Shown in pieces: positions 9,031 through 20,458 of a DNA stretch of 64,000 bases. The first letter of the stretch is position 1; each line of letters begins with the position of its first letter. Made by a program: the position numbers and the translations under genes. Where the stretch lies: NCBI GenBank assembly GCA_903901915.1, contig CAIUSV010000040.1:62001-126000 (forward strand), read 5' to 3'. Source of the DNA: an uncultured Rhodospirillaceae bacterium (GTDB lineage: Bacteria; Pseudomonadota; Alphaproteobacteria; Rhodospirillales; Magnetospirillaceae). Below the pieces are notes generated by a model. It ran no database searches and was not told the origin of the DNA. It saw nothing but the letters and a program-made list of their open reading frames with translations.

Positions 9031-10151
9031 TGGCGGGATCTGGTCTCACCGCGGTGAAGCGCCGGGCCGGCGACGCCACCCTTGATCCGGCGGTGGTGCT
9101 CGGCGCCATGGGCGCCGCCGTTCTGGCGGTGGATCACGACAACGTCATCCGTTATGCCAACGGCGGCGCCGAACAGCTGTTCGCCTGCGGTTCGTCCTAT
9201 CTGTGCGGCCATGCCGTCACCGACTATCTGCCTCCGGACTCGCCGGTGCTGGCGCTGGTCAGTCAGGCGAGGGGCGACATGATCTCGGTCGCCGAGCACG
9301 CGGTGACCCTTGATACTCCCCGAACCGGCCATCGCACCGTCACGGTCCAGGTTTCCCCCATCACCGAGCTGCCCGGCAGCGTGGTGATCAGCCTGCACGA
9401 ACAGTCCATCGCGCTTAAGATCGGCGCCCAATTGACCAGTCGCAACGCCGCCCGCTCGGTGACGGCCATGGCCTCCATCCTCGCTCACGAGGTCAAGAAC
9501 CCGCTGTCGGGGATCAGGGGCGCCGCCCAGTTGCTGGAGCAGAATGCCAACGAGGACGACCGTGTCCTGACCCAACTGATCTGCGACGAGGCCGATCGCA
9601 TCGTCGCTCTGGTCGATCGCATGGAGGCGTTCTCGGACAAGCCCAACGTGGCGCGGGGCGCCGTCAACATCCATCGGGTGTTGGAGCATGTGCGGCGCAT
9701 CGCCGAGGCCGGGTTTGCCCGCCATCTGCGGATCATCGAGAATTACGATCCGTCGCTGCCGCCGGCATTGGGCGACCGCGACCAGTTGATCCAGGTTTTT
9801 CTTAATCTGGTCAAGAATGCCGCCGAGGCGGCACCCGACGAAGGCGGCGAGATCACCATCTCCACCGGCTATCAGCACGGCGTTCGGCTGGCGCTGCCGG
9901 GCAGCGAGACCCGGCGGCATCTGCCGCTGGTGGTCAGCATCCAAGACAACGGCCCCGGTATTCCCGAGGATCTGCGGCCGAACCTGTTCGACGCCTTCGT
10001 CACCACCAAGACCTCGGGAAGTGGGTTGGGGCTCGCCTTGGTGGCCAAGATCGTTGACGATCATGGCGGGGTGATAGAATTCGACAGCGTGCCGAGGCGC
10101 ACCGTGTTCCGGGTCTTGCTGCCGATGGTTCTGGATGGGGATGGCCGTTGA
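9030..10151 (+). CDS. ntrB: Nitrogen regulation sensor kinase NtrB
   Basis: A 373-residue soluble histidine kinase that phosphorylates NtrC under nitrogen limitation and is controlled by PII. An N-terminal PAS domain (about 18-125) is followed by the phosphoacceptor region [21 protein letters not shown], the N box NLVKNAAEA, and the ATP lid [20 protein letters not shown] with [12 protein letters not shown] 9030 overlaps the dusB stop; GTG 9027 is possible. It is the third-from-last gene before the NtrYX pair and overlaps the ntrC start region. Confidence 0.95.
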   Translation: MAGSGLTAVKRRAGDATLDPAVVLGAMGAAVLAVDHDNVIRYANGGAEQLFACGSSYLCGHAVTDYLPPDSPVLALVSQARGDMISVAEHAVTLDTPRTGHRTVTVQVSPITELPGSVVISLHEQSIALKIGAQLTSRNAARSVTAMASILAHEVKNPLSGIRGAAQLLEQNANEDDRVLTQLICDEADRIVALVDRMEAFSDKPNVARGAVNIHRVLEHVRRIAEAGFARHLRIIENYDPSLPPALGDRDQLIQVFLNLVKNAAEAAPDEGGEITISTGYQHGVRLALPGSETRRHLPLVVSIQDNGPGIPEDLRPNLFDAFVTTKTSGSGLGLALVAKIVDDHGGVIEFDSVPRRTVFRVLLPMVLDGDGR

Positions 10152-10156
10152 ACACC

Positions 10157-11604
<1,448 letters not shown>

Positions 11605-11605
<1 letters not shown>

Positions 11606-13848
11606 TGGCCAGCAGCCGCGATCAGACCTCGACACGCTTGCGTCTGTGGGCGCGCCGGGTCGATCTGCCGCGTCGGCTGGCCTATGGCCTGACCTTTGCC
11701 GCCGTTCCCTCGGTCATCGCTACCGTTCTAGCCATGGCGGTGGTCGGCACCCAAGGCCCTGATCCCCGCACGGTCCTTAGCCTGCTGGTTTTGGACAGCA
11801 TCCTGTTGCTGGCCTTGGGCGGGGTGGTCGGTTTCAAGGTGATGGAGGTGTTGCGCGCCCGTCGTCGGGGGTCGTCGGGCTCGCGGCTGCATCTGCGGTT
11901 CATCTTGCTGTTCGCGCTTGTCGCGGTCACTCCCTCGGCGCTGATGTCGGTGGGGTCGGCGGCGTTTTTTCGCTTTGGCGTCGAGAGCTGGTTCTCCGAC
12001 CGGGTGCGGACCGCGCTGCACGCCTCGCAGGAGGTGGCGCGGGCCTATTTGGAAGAGCACAAGCAGATCGTCGGCGGCGATGCACTGGCCATGGCCAACG
12101 ACATCAACCGTGAAGGGCCGACGCTGCTGCGCTCGCCCCAGCATTTCGGTCAGTTCGTCGGAACCCAGGCGGCCATCCGCGGCCTGACCGAGGCGGTGGT
12201 GTTCGACAGTCATGGTGCCATCCTGGCGCGCTCGGGACTGATTTTCGCCGCCGAGGCTACCATCGACCAGATACCGCAGTGGGCGTTTGACAAGGCTCGA
12301 TCGGGTGACGTGGCGGTACTTACCGGTGGCGGCGACGACCGGGTGCGGGCGCTGGTGATGCTGCAAAGTCTGTTCGGTGACACCTTCCTTTACGTCGGCC
12401 GGTTCGTCGATCCCAAGGTGATCGGCCATACCGAGACGACTTCGGCGGCCGTGGCGCAGTACGAACGGTTGGAAGGGCGGCGGACAGGCCTGGAAACCGT
12501 GTTCTCCTTGGTGTTCGCGGTGGTCGCCCTGTTGCTGGTGCTGACATCGGTGTGGGTCGGCCTGATCATGGCGACTAGGCTGGCCACGCCGATCGCGCGG
12601 CTGATCGACGCCGCCGAGAAGGTGCGCTCCGGCGATCTCGATACCCGTGTTGCCGAGGATGCCGCCGACGAAGTCGGCATGCTGGGGCGCGCCTTCAACC
12701 GCATGACCCAGCAATTGTCCGGTCAAAGACGCGAACTGGTCGAGGCCAACCGCGAATTGGACGAGCGCCGCCGCTTCACCGAAACGGTACTGGCCGGCGT
12801 TTCCGCCGGGGTTATCGGCCTGGACCGTCTGGGCCGCATCCACCTGCCCAATCGTTCCGCCAGCGAACTGGTGGGGGTGGCGCTGGATGAGTCGGTGGGG
12901 CGGGATCTTCGCGAAGTGCTGCCCGAATTGGGAGAGGTGTTGGACGAGGTCGGCCGCCGTCCCGATCGGCTGGTTCAGCGCGAGGTTCGCCTGTCCATCC
13001 CCGGCGGCCGCACCCGCGTCCTGCTGGTGCGGGTCGCGACTGAACATCTGGAGGGGGAAACCATCGGTTTCGTCGTCACTTTCGACGACATCACCGAACT
13101 GGTTTCCGCCCAGCGCAAGGCCGCCTGGGCCGACGTGGCGCGGCGCATCGCCCACGAGATCAAGAATCCGCTGACACCGATCCAATTATCCGCAGAGCGA
13201 CTTAAACGCAAGTATCTCAAGGAGATACACAGCGATCCTGAGACGTACGTCACGCTGATCGAGACCATTGTCCGCCAAGTTGGCGACATCGGCCGCATGG
13301 TGGACGAGTTCTCGTCCTTCGCCCGCATGCCGGCGCCGCAGATGAGACCAGACGATCTCGCCGACATATGCCGCCAGGCCCTGTTCCTTCAGCGCACCGG
13401 CACGCCGGGGATCGAATTCGTTTCTCGCATTCCCGACGGCAAGGTTGCCGTGGTCTGCGACGGCCGTCTGATCGGTCAGGCGCTGACCAATCTGCTGAAG
13501 AACGCGATCGAGGCGGTTCTGGGGCGCGACGATCCCGATGCGGTTCCCGGCAGGATCGTCCTTACCCTGATCGAACGCGACGGCCATCCGGCTATCGAGA
13601 TCGAGGACAATGGCAAGGGGCTTCCGGTCGAGAACCGGGAAAGGCTCACCGAGCCTTATGTCACCACCCGGACCAAGGGAACTGGATTAGGTCTTGCCAT
13701 CGTCAAGAAGATCATGGAAGACCATGGCGGTGATCTGTATCTTGAGGACGCGCCGGAGGGTGGCGCACGGGTCGGCCTGATCTTCCCGGCGACCGAGCCG
13801 CCGCCTGCCGAGGCGTCAGCCGCAACGACGGTTATTCATGGCGCATGA
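11605..13848 (+). CDS. ntrY: Membrane nitrogen sensor kinase NtrY
   Basis: A 747-residue transmembrane histidine kinase. Several helices span roughly residues 20-115 and again near 290-320. A HAMP segment follows (TRLATPIARLIDAAEKVRSG), then a PAS domain, then the H box DVARRIAHEIKNPLTPIQLS, LTNLLKNAIEAV and DNGKGLP/GTGLGLAIVKKI. The family works with NtrX in nitrogen, nitrate or redox responses. The start overlaps the ntrC stop (TAATG), and the end overlaps ntrX by 11 bases. Confidence 0.94.
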
Positions 13849-15229
13849 CATACTGATCGTCGACGACGAGGCCGATATTCGTGCCCTTATCGCCGGCATT
13901 CTTGAAGACGAGGGGCACAATACCCGCGTGGCCGGCAACTCGGACGAGGCGCTGGAGGGTATCCGCGCCCGGCGGCCCAGTCTGGTCATTCAGGACATCT
14001 GGCTACAGGGGTCGCGCCTCGACGGGTTGGGGGTACTTGAAGCGATCAAGCGCGACCACCCCGAAGTTCCGGTGGTGATGATCTCGGGCCACGGCACCAT
14101 CGAGACCGCCGTTCTGGCCATCAAGCACGGCGCCTATGACTTCATCGAGAAGCCGTTCAAGGCCGACCGACTGTTGCTGGTGGTCGATCGCGCCATCGAG
14201 GCGGCCCGCCTTCGCCGCGAGAACGAGGAATTGCGGCTGCGGACCGGCTCGACCGGCGAGTTGATCGGTTCGTCCGCCTCGGTCGCCCAGGTGCGTCAGG
14301 CCGTGGATCGGGTGGCGCCGACCAATTCCCGCGTCCTGGTCCAAGGTCCCGCCGGATCGGGAAAGGAAGTGGCCGCCCGACTTATCCATGCGCGGTCGCG
14401 TCGCGCCGACGGGCCGTTCGTGGTCATCAACTGCGCCGCCATGCATCCCGACCGCATGGAGATGGAGCTGTTCGGCACCGAACACGGCATGGACGGCCCC
14501 GACACCCCGCGCAAGATCGGCACCTTCGAGCAAGCCCACGGCGGCACCCTGCTGCTGGACGAGGTCGCCGACATGCCGCTGGAGACCCAGGGCAAGATCG
14601 TCCGGGTGCTTCAAGACCAGATGTTCGAGCGGGTAGGGGGCGGCAAGCGGGTCGAGGTGGACGTGCGCGTCATCGCCACCACCAATCGCGACCTGCAATC
14701 GGAAATGGCCGCCGGCCACTTCCGCGAGGATCTGTTCTATCGTCTCAACGTGGTCCCGGTGCGGATACCGGCATTGCGTGACCGCCGCGAGGATATTCCC
14801 TTGCTGGCGAGACAGTTCATGCTTATGGCGGCGGGATTGGCGGGCGTACAGCCGCGCCCCATCGGCGAGGACGCCCTGGCCGCCCTTCAGGCCTATGATT
14901 GGCCGGGCAACGTCCGTCAGTTGCGTAACGTGGTCGATTGGCTGCTGATCATGGCGCCGGGCGATCCGCGCGAAATCATCCGTGCCGAGATGCTGCCCAG
15001 CGAGATCGGCGCCATTACCCCGGCGGTGCTGCGCTGGGAGAAGTCCAGCGAGATCATGACCCTGCCGCTGCGCGAGGCACGCGAATTGTTCGAGCGCGAA
15101 TACCTGCTGGCCCAGGTCAACCGGTTCGCCGGCAACATTTCCCGCACCGCCGCCTTTGTCGGCATGGAACGCTCGGCGCTGCATCGCAAGCTGAAGCTGC
15201 TGGGCGTCAACACGGACGAAAAGAAATGA
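13838..15229 (+). CDS. ntrX: Response regulator NtrX
   Basis: A 463-residue NtrC-family regulator. It has a receiver (ILIVDDEADIRALIAGIL; phosphoacceptor in LVIQDIWLQG), an AAA+ domain with Walker A GPAGSGKE and Walker B GGTLLLDEVADM, and a C-terminal Fis-type helix-turn-helix ending MERSALHRKLKLLG. The sigma-54 contact loop GAFTGA is replaced by ELFGTEHGMDGPDTPRK, as in other alphaproteobacterial NtrX proteins, so direct sigma-54 activation is doubtful. Partner of NtrY. Coupled to trkA by an ATGA overlap. Confidence 0.94.
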   Translation: MAHDILIVDDEADIRALIAGILEDEGHNTRVAGNSDEALEGIRARRPSLVIQDIWLQGSRLDGLGVLEAIKRDHPEVPVVMISGHGTIETAVLAIKHGAYDFIEKPFKADRLLLVVDRAIEAARLRRENEELRLRTGSTGELIGSSASVAQVRQAVDRVAPTNSRVLVQGPAGSGKEVAARLIHARSRRADGPFVVINCAAMHPDRMEMELFGTEHGMDGPDTPRKIGTFEQAHGGTLLLDEVADMPLETQGKIVRVLQDQMFERVGGGKRVEVDVRVIATTNRDLQSEMAAGHFREDLFYRLNVVPVRIPALRDRREDIPLLARQFMLMAAGLAGVQPRPIGEDALAALQAYDWPGNVRQLRNVVDWLLIMAPGDPREIIRAEMLPSEIGAITPAVLRWEKSSEIMTLPLREARELFEREYLLAQVNRFAGNISRTAAFVGMERSALHRKLKLLGVNTDEKK

Positions 15230-16602
15230 AGGTCATCGTCTGCGGCGCCGGTCAGGTCGGCTTCAATATCGCCCATTATCTGGCCGACGAGGATAACGAC
15301 GTCACCGTCATCGATCAGCGGGCTGACCTGATCCGCAAGATCAACGATACCCTGGACGTGCAGGTGGTGCTGGGTTTCGCCTCGCACCCGTCGGTGCTGG
15401 AACAGGCGGGGGCCGGCGACGCCGACATGATCATCGCCGTCACCGCCGCCGACGAGGTCAACATGGTGGCGTGTCAGGTGGCTCATTCTCTGTTCAATGT
15501 GCCCACCAAGATCGCCCGCGTCCGCAGCCAGAGCTATCTTCAGCCGATGTGGAGCAACCTGTTCAATCGCGAACACCTGCCCATCGACGTCATCATCAGC
15601 CCCGAGATCGAGGTTGCCCGCGCCATCACCCGGCGCCTTGAAGTGCCCGGCGCCATCGACGTCATCCCGCTGGCCAACGACAAGGTGCGCCTGATCGCGG
15701 TGCGTTGTACCGCCCAATGCCCGCTGATCAAGACGCCGCTACGCCAGCTGACCGTCCTGTTTCCCGATCTGGCCATCGTCATCATCGGTATCGTCCGTGA
15801 CGGCAAGGCCATCGTGCCTACCGGCGACGACCAGATGCAGGAAGGCGACGAGGCCTATTTCGTTGTCGATACAAAACACACCGACCGCGCGCGGGCCGCG
15901 TTCGGCCGCGAGGACACCGAGGCCCGGCGTATTATCGTGTTCGGCGGCGGCAATATCGGCCTGTTTCTGGCCCAGCATCTAGAGACCGCCCATCCCGGCA
16001 CCTCCATCAAGGTGATCGAGAACAATCGCGAGCGGGCGGAATTCGTCGCCAAGGCGCTTAATCGCACCGTGGTGCTTAACGGCGACGTGCTGGATCCCCA
16101 GATTCTCGAAGAAGCCTCGGTCGCCGCCGCCGAGGCGGTGGTGGCGGTCACCAATGACGACGAGACCAACATCCTGGCCGGCCTGCTGGCCAAGCGCTAT
16201 GGCTGTCGCCGCACCATGGCGCTGATCAACAAGACCACCTACAACGCCTTGGTGGGGCCACTGGGAATCGATGTGGTGATTTCGCCTCGGGCGATCACCG
16301 TATCCAATATCCTGCAACATGTGCGGCGTGGCCGTATCCACGCCGTTCATTCGCTGCACGAGGGCTTTGGCGAGCTGATCGAGGCCGACGCGCTGGAAAC
16401 CTCCAGTCTGGTCGGCAAACCGCTGAAGGAGGTCAAGCTGCCCGCCGGTGTGTTGCTGGGTGCGGTGATCCACGACGGTCAGGTGATCAGCCCCCGCGGC
16501 AGTACCGTGGTGCAGGCCGGCGACCGGGTGGTGTTGTTCGCCGCCGCCGAGGCGGTGAAGAAAGTCGAAAAGATGTTCTCGGTCCGGTTGGAATATTTTT
16601 GA
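15226..16602 (+). CDS. trkA: Trk potassium uptake NAD-binding protein TrkA
   Basis: A 458-residue cytoplasmic regulatory subunit of Trk potassium transporters. It holds two TrkA_N Rossmann domains, starting MKVIVCGAGQVGFNIAHYLA and near residue 230 RRIIVFGGGNIGLFLAQHLE. Each is followed by a TrkA_C domain, the last ending in GDRVVLFAAAEAVKKVEKMF. It gates a TrkH/TrkG channel, which is not in the window. The position after ntrYX is conserved in alphaproteobacteria; the ATG overlaps the ntrX stop. Confidence 0.96.
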   Translation: MKVIVCGAGQVGFNIAHYLADEDNDVTVIDQRADLIRKINDTLDVQVVLGFASHPSVLEQAGAGDADMIIAVTAADEVNMVACQVAHSLFNVPTKIARVRSQSYLQPMWSNLFNREHLPIDVIISPEIEVARAITRRLEVPGAIDVIPLANDKVRLIAVRCTAQCPLIKTPLRQLTVLFPDLAIVIIGIVRDGKAIVPTGDDQMQEGDEAYFVVDTKHTDRARAAFGREDTEARRIIVFGGGNIGLFLAQHLETAHPGTSIKVIENNRERAEFVAKALNRTVVLNGDVLDPQILEEASVAAAEAVVAVTNDDETNILAGLLAKRYGCRRTMALINKTTYNALVGPLGIDVVISPRAITVSNILQHVRRGRIHAVHSLHEGFGELIEADALETSSLVGKPLKEVKLPAGVLLGAVIHDGQVISPRGSTVVQAGDRVVLFAAAEAVKKVEKMFSVRLEYF

Positions 16603-17252
16603 TGGCTCCGCCCCGTCCGCGCGCGGTGATCTTCGACTGGGACAACACCCTGGTGGATTCCTGGGAGTGCATTCGCCAGTCCTACAACATGACCTTCCGC
16701 CATTTCGATCTGCCGGAATGGAGCATGGAGGAGACCCAGGCCCGCGTCGCCGCCTCCATGCGCGATTCGTTTCCCGCCATGTTCGGCGATCGCTGGCCGG
16801 AGGCGAGGGACGTTTTCACCGCCGGATTCGCCGCCATTCACTTGGATTATCTGCGACCGTTGCCGGGCGCCACCGCCATGCTGGAGGCGCTACGCGACGT
16901 CGGAGTCGCCCTGGCGGTGGTTAGCAACAAGCGAGGAGAATTCCTGCGTAAGGAAGCTGACGTGGTGGGGTGGACGCCGCTGTTCGCCAGCCTGATCGGT
17001 GCCGACGACGCCGATGCCGACAAGCCGGACCCGGCTCCGGTCCATCTCGCTCTCGAACCCACCGGAGTGACGGCCGGTCCGGAGGTCTGGTTCGTCGGTG
17101 ATTCGCCCATCGACATGCATTGCGCCGTCAACTCCGGTTGCGTTCCGGTGCTGATGCGGCTAGCCCCCCCATACGAAGGTGAGTTCGCCCATAATCCCGC
17201 CAGATTCCTGCGGGGTTGTGGAGAACTCGCGGCCCTTGTCCGCGAACTATAG
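16602..17252 (+). CDS. HAD family hydrolase (phosphoglycolate-phosphatase-like)
   Basis: A 216-residue HAD phosphatase. Motif I is VIFDWDNTLVDSW (about 9-21), motif II lies in LAVVSNKRGEFLRKEA, and motif III/IV is DADADKPDPAPVHLAL followed by WFVGDSPIDMHCA. The cap domain is of the Gph/phosphoglycolate type, but the true substrate is not deducible. ATG 16602 overlaps the trkA stop by one base. The protein appears to be cytoplasmic and is the last member of the ntr/trk gene chain before the hfq promoter region. Confidence 0.85.
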   Translation: MAPPRPRAVIFDWDNTLVDSWECIRQSYNMTFRHFDLPEWSMEETQARVAASMRDSFPAMFGDRWPEARDVFTAGFAAIHLDYLRPLPGATAMLEALRDVGVALAVVSNKRGEFLRKEADVVGWTPLFASLIGADDADADKPDPAPVHLALEPTGVTAGPEVWFVGDSPIDMHCAVNSGCVPVLMRLAPPYEGEFAHNPARFLRGCGELAALVREL

Positions 17253-17357
17253 GTTCCCATCTCCTTGAATTGGTGATAACGAGGGGGTTCCGCCGGGGAA
17301 GGTCCCTATGGACTCACCCCAATAATGATAATCGACCAATAAGAACGGATTCGACTC

Positions 17358-17612
17358 ATGTCCGCAGAAAAGTCGCAAAATGTGCAGGATGTTTTTCTGA
17401 ACTACATCCGCAAAAACAAGACCCCGGTTACGATCTTCCTGGTTAACGGCGTCAAGCTTCAGGGTATCGCCACCTGGTTCGACAACTTCTCGGTTCTGTT
17501 GCGCCGGGATGGCCATACCCAGCTTGTTTACAAGCACGCCATTTCCACGGTGATGCCGTCCACTCCGATTTCGTTGTTCGAACCTCCGATCAAGGAAAAC
17601 GGCGAAGAGTAA
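17358..17612 (+). CDS. hfq: RNA chaperone Hfq
   Basis: An 84-residue Hfq. It has Sm1 ([22 protein letters not shown]) and Sm2 ([11 protein letters not shown]) motifs, with the conserved QNVQDVFLN distal/proximal RNA-binding residues. Hfq forms a hexameric ring that pairs small RNAs with mRNAs; in alphaproteobacteria it is also known as NrfA, needed for nifA expression. The ATG is preceded by a 105-base gap that probably contains its promoter. hflX starts one base after the stop. Confidence 0.97.
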   Translation: MSAEKSQNVQDVFLNYIRKNKTPVTIFLVNGVKLQGIATWFDNFSVLLRRDGHTQLVYKHAISTVMPSTPISLFEPPIKENGEE

Positions 17613-17613
17613 G

Positions 17614-18918
17614 GTGGCCGACTCCTCGGTTCCAGTGCGTAGTCGCGCCATGGTCGTGCATCCCGCCTTCAAGGCGGGGGCAAGCATACGCGCGCCGGAA
17701 TCCCGCCTCGCCGAAGCGGTGGGGTTGGCCCTGGCCATCGACCTGGACATCGCCGCCGCCGAGGTGGTGGCGGTGACCAGGGCGCGCCCCGCCACCCTGC
17801 TGGGCAAGGGCGCGGTCGATCGGCTGGCGGATCTGGTCGAGCAACGGGAGATCTCCCTGGCGGTGGTGGATTTCCATCTTTCGCCGGTTCAGCAGCGCAA
17901 TCTGGAAAAGGCTTGGTCCTGTAAGGTCATCGACCGCACCGGGCTGATTTTGGAGATATTCGGCGCCAGGGCCCGGACCCGCGAGGGGACGTTGCAGGTA
18001 GAACTGGCGGCGCTCAGTTACCAGCGTTCGCGGCTGGTCCGGTCCTGGACCCATCTGGAACGCCAGCGCGGTGGCTTCGGCTTTCTTGGCGGCCCCGGCG
18101 AGACCCAGATCGAGGCCGACCGCCGCATGATCGGCGAGCGGATACTCAAGCTTGAGCGCGAGTTGGAGGACGTGAAGCGCACCCGTGATCTGCATCGCAA
18201 GGCGCGGCGACGGGTGCCCTATCCCATCGTGGCGCTGGTGGGGTACACCAATGCCGGCAAATCCACCTTGTTCAACACCATCACCCGCGCCGAGGTGGTG
18301 GCCAAGGATATGCTATTCGCGACCCTCGACCCCACCATGCGCACCCTGGAACTGTCTTCGGGGCGCAAGGTGATTCTATCGGACACGGTGGGGTTCATCT
18401 CCGATCTGCCACACGAACTGGTGGCGGCCTTCCGCGCCACCCTGGAAGAAGTGCTGGAGGCCGATGTTGTCGTCCATGTCCGTGATGTCTCTCACCCCGA
18501 CAGCGAGGCTCAGGCGGCAGACGTCGAGACCGTCCTGCGCGAGTTGGGGCTGGCGGAGACGGTGGATCGGGGCTTGATCGAGGCGCTCAACAAGATCGAT
18601 CTGCTCGACGCCGATGGTCGCGCCGAGGTGCTGAATCAGACACGGCGCCGACCGGAAGCCATCGCCTTGTCCGCCGTTACCGGCGAAGGAGTCGAAGATC
18701 TGCTGGCCGAACTGGACCGACGGCTGGGTGTCGGCCGCGAGGCCATCGACGTTTCGCTGTCGTTGGCGGACGGTGCCGCCATATCCTGGCTGTACCGTCA
18801 CGGCGAGGTGGTGGCGCGACGCGACGACCAGACCCACGCCTTCATGCGGGTGCGCCTCGATCCCGCCGATGTGAAGCGCTTCCACCAACGTCAGGCCGAG
18901 GAGAGGGGCCACCGATGA
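17614..18918 (+). CDS. hflX: Ribosome-associated GTPase HflX
   Basis: A 434-residue GTPase that splits or rescues stalled ribosomes. It has an N-terminal HflX domain with a glycine-rich stretch QRGGFGFLGGPGETQIEADRR cut by a coiled segment, then G1 GYTNAGKST, G3 DTVGF and G4 NKID. The start is GTG 17614, one base after hfq, matching the common hfq-hflX operon. Its C-terminal end overlaps the next gene by ATGA. Confidence 0.96.
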   Translation: MADSSVPVRSRAMVVHPAFKAGASIRAPESRLAEAVGLALAIDLDIAAAEVVAVTRARPATLLGKGAVDRLADLVEQREISLAVVDFHLSPVQQRNLEKAWSCKVIDRTGLILEIFGARARTREGTLQVELAALSYQRSRLVRSWTHLERQRGGFGFLGGPGETQIEADRRMIGERILKLERELEDVKRTRDLHRKARRRVPYPIVALVGYTNAGKSTLFNTITRAEVVAKDMLFATLDPTMRTLELSSGRKVILSDTVGFISDLPHELVAAFRATLEEVLEADVVVHVRDVSHPDSEAQAADVETVLRELGLAETVDRGLIEALNKIDLLDADGRAEVLNQTRRRPEAIALSAVTGEGVEDLLAELDRRLGVGREAIDVSLSLADGAAISWLYRHGEVVARRDDQTHAFMRVRLDPADVKRFHQRQAEERGHR

Positions 18919-19676
18919 CCATCGATCCCGCCCGTGTCGCCGACATCATCCGCTATGCCGCCCAGGCCGAAATACTGCCCCGATTCCAACACCTCTCGGC
19001 GGCCCAGATCCACGAGAAGAAGCCGGGCCAGTTGGTCACCGAGGCTGATATCGAGGCGGAAAAGGTCCTGGCGCGCCGCTTGTGCGAGCTATTGCCCGGT
19101 GCCGCCGTGGTCGGCGAAGAAGGGGTGGAAGCCAACCCCGGTGTGCTGGCCGTTCTGGATCAGCCCGGTAAGGTTTGGGTGATCGATCCGGTGGACGGCA
19201 CCGCAAATTTCGCCAAGGGCAATCCGCGTTTCGGCGTCATCGTCGCCCTGGTCGAAGACGGCAAGACCACCGGCGGTTGGATCTTCGACCCGCTGTCGGA
19301 TCGCATGGTGATTGCCCTCGTCGGCGAGGGCGCATGGATCGGCCCCCGCCGGCTGGAAGTGGCCGATACCGAGTTAGGGCGGATGCGCGGCTCGGCCTGT
19401 CGCCGCACGGCGATGGCATCGCGGGTTGCCAAGGCAGGTCGCAAAGGCAGTGCCGCCCACGATTATATCGACCTCGTAACGGGCGAGCTGGAATTTGCCC
19501 ATTTTACCCATTTGATGCCGTGGGATCATGCCGCCGGGGTTTTGATCCACGCCGAAGCCGGAGGCCATGGCCGGCTGATCAGCGACCGGCCCTACCGTCC
19601 GACCATGTGCGACAACGCGCTGCTGTTGGCGCCATCGGCGTCAAGTTGGCGGGCGCTGAGGGCGCTGGTGGAGTAG
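18915..19676 (+). CDS. Inositol monophosphatase family protein
   Basis: A 253-residue metal-dependent phosphatase of the IMPase/CysQ fold. Metal-binding motifs are visible: VTEADIEAEK, VVGEEGVE (about 66-73), DPVDGTANFAKGNPRFGV (about 92-109) and the late WDHAAGVLIHAEAGG. Substrates in this family include inositol 1-phosphate, PAP and sugar phosphates; which applies here cannot be told. It is coupled to hflX by an ATGA overlap and ends five bases from the convergent SDR gene. Confidence 0.88.
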   Translation: MTIDPARVADIIRYAAQAEILPRFQHLSAAQIHEKKPGQLVTEADIEAEKVLARRLCELLPGAAVVGEEGVEANPGVLAVLDQPGKVWVIDPVDGTANFAKGNPRFGVIVALVEDGKTTGGWIFDPLSDRMVIALVGEGAWIGPRRLEVADTELGRMRGSACRRTAMASRVAKAGRKGSAAHDYIDLVTGELEFAHFTHLMPWDHAAGVLIHAEAGGHGRLISDRPYRPTMCDNALLLAPSASSWRALRALVE

Positions 19677-19680
19677 GGGA

Positions 19681-20451
19681 CTATCCCTCGCGATGGATGG
19701 TCAGCCCCGCCGGCGACTGGCACACCGGCATCATCTCGATGCGGTTGATGTTGACGTGGGCAGGCAGCGAGGCGGCCCAGAACACCGCCTCGGCGATGTC
19801 TTCCGACGATAGCGGCGTGGTGCCGTCATAGACCTTGGCGGCCTTGTCGGCGTCACCGTGAAAACGCACCGTGGAAAACTCGCTGCCGCCACACAGTCCC
19901 GGCTCGATATTGGTGACGCGCACCTTGGTCTTGGCCAGGTCGGTGATCAGATTGAGTGAAAACTGGCTGACGGCGGCCTTGGTGGCGCCGTACATGTTGC
20001 CGCCAGGATAGGGATAGGTGCCGGCGATGGAACTGATATTGACGACATGCCCCCGATCGCGGGCGACCATACCGGGCAGAACGGCTCGGGTCAGATAGGC
20101 CAATCCCTTGAGGTTGGTGTCGATCATCTGCTCCCAATCGTCAAGGTCGGCGTCTTGGGCCGGTTCCATGCCCAGCGCCAGACCGGCGTTGTTGATCAGA
20201 ACATCGATATCTCCAAACCCCGCCGGCAAGCCATCGACAAAGGTGGCGACGGCGTCGCGGTCTCTTACGTCCAAGCGGACGGCATGGGTGAGGGGGCCCA
20301 GTTCGGTGACCAGCGCCGTCAACCGTTCGGCACGGCGGCCACAGATCACCAACCGGGCGCCGGCAGCGGCGAACCGCCGGGCGATGGCGACGCCAAAGCC
20401 GGCGGTGGCGCCGGTAACTAGGACGGTGCGGTCGGTCCAGGAAGCGGTCAT
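19681..20451 (-). CDS. SDR family NAD(P)-dependent oxidoreductase (YdfG-like)
   Basis: A 256-residue classical short-chain dehydrogenase. The cofactor motif is TGATAGFGVAIARRFAAAGA (about 14-33); NNAG lies near 88, the catalytic Ser in NISSIAGTYPYPGG, and the active-site YxxxK in MYGATKAAVSQFS. The sequence style resembles YdfG, which oxidises serine and 3-hydroxy acids with NADP, but the substrate remains inferred. The lipoprotein gene lies seven bases upstream on the same strand, so the two may be cotranscribed. Confidence 0.88.
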   Translation of the reverse strand: MTASWTDRTVLVTGATAGFGVAIARRFAAAGARLVICGRRAERLTALVTELGPLTHAVRLDVRDRDAVATFVDGLPAGFGDIDVLINNAGLALGMEPAQDADLDDWEQMIDTNLKGLAYLTRAVLPGMVARDRGHVVNISSIAGTYPYPGGNMYGATKAAVSQFSLNLITDLAKTKVRVTNIEPGLCGGSEFSTVRFHGDADKAAKVYDGTTPLSSEDIAEAVFWAASLPAHVNINRIEMMPVCQSPAGLTIHREG

Positions 20452-20458
20452 GAACGTG

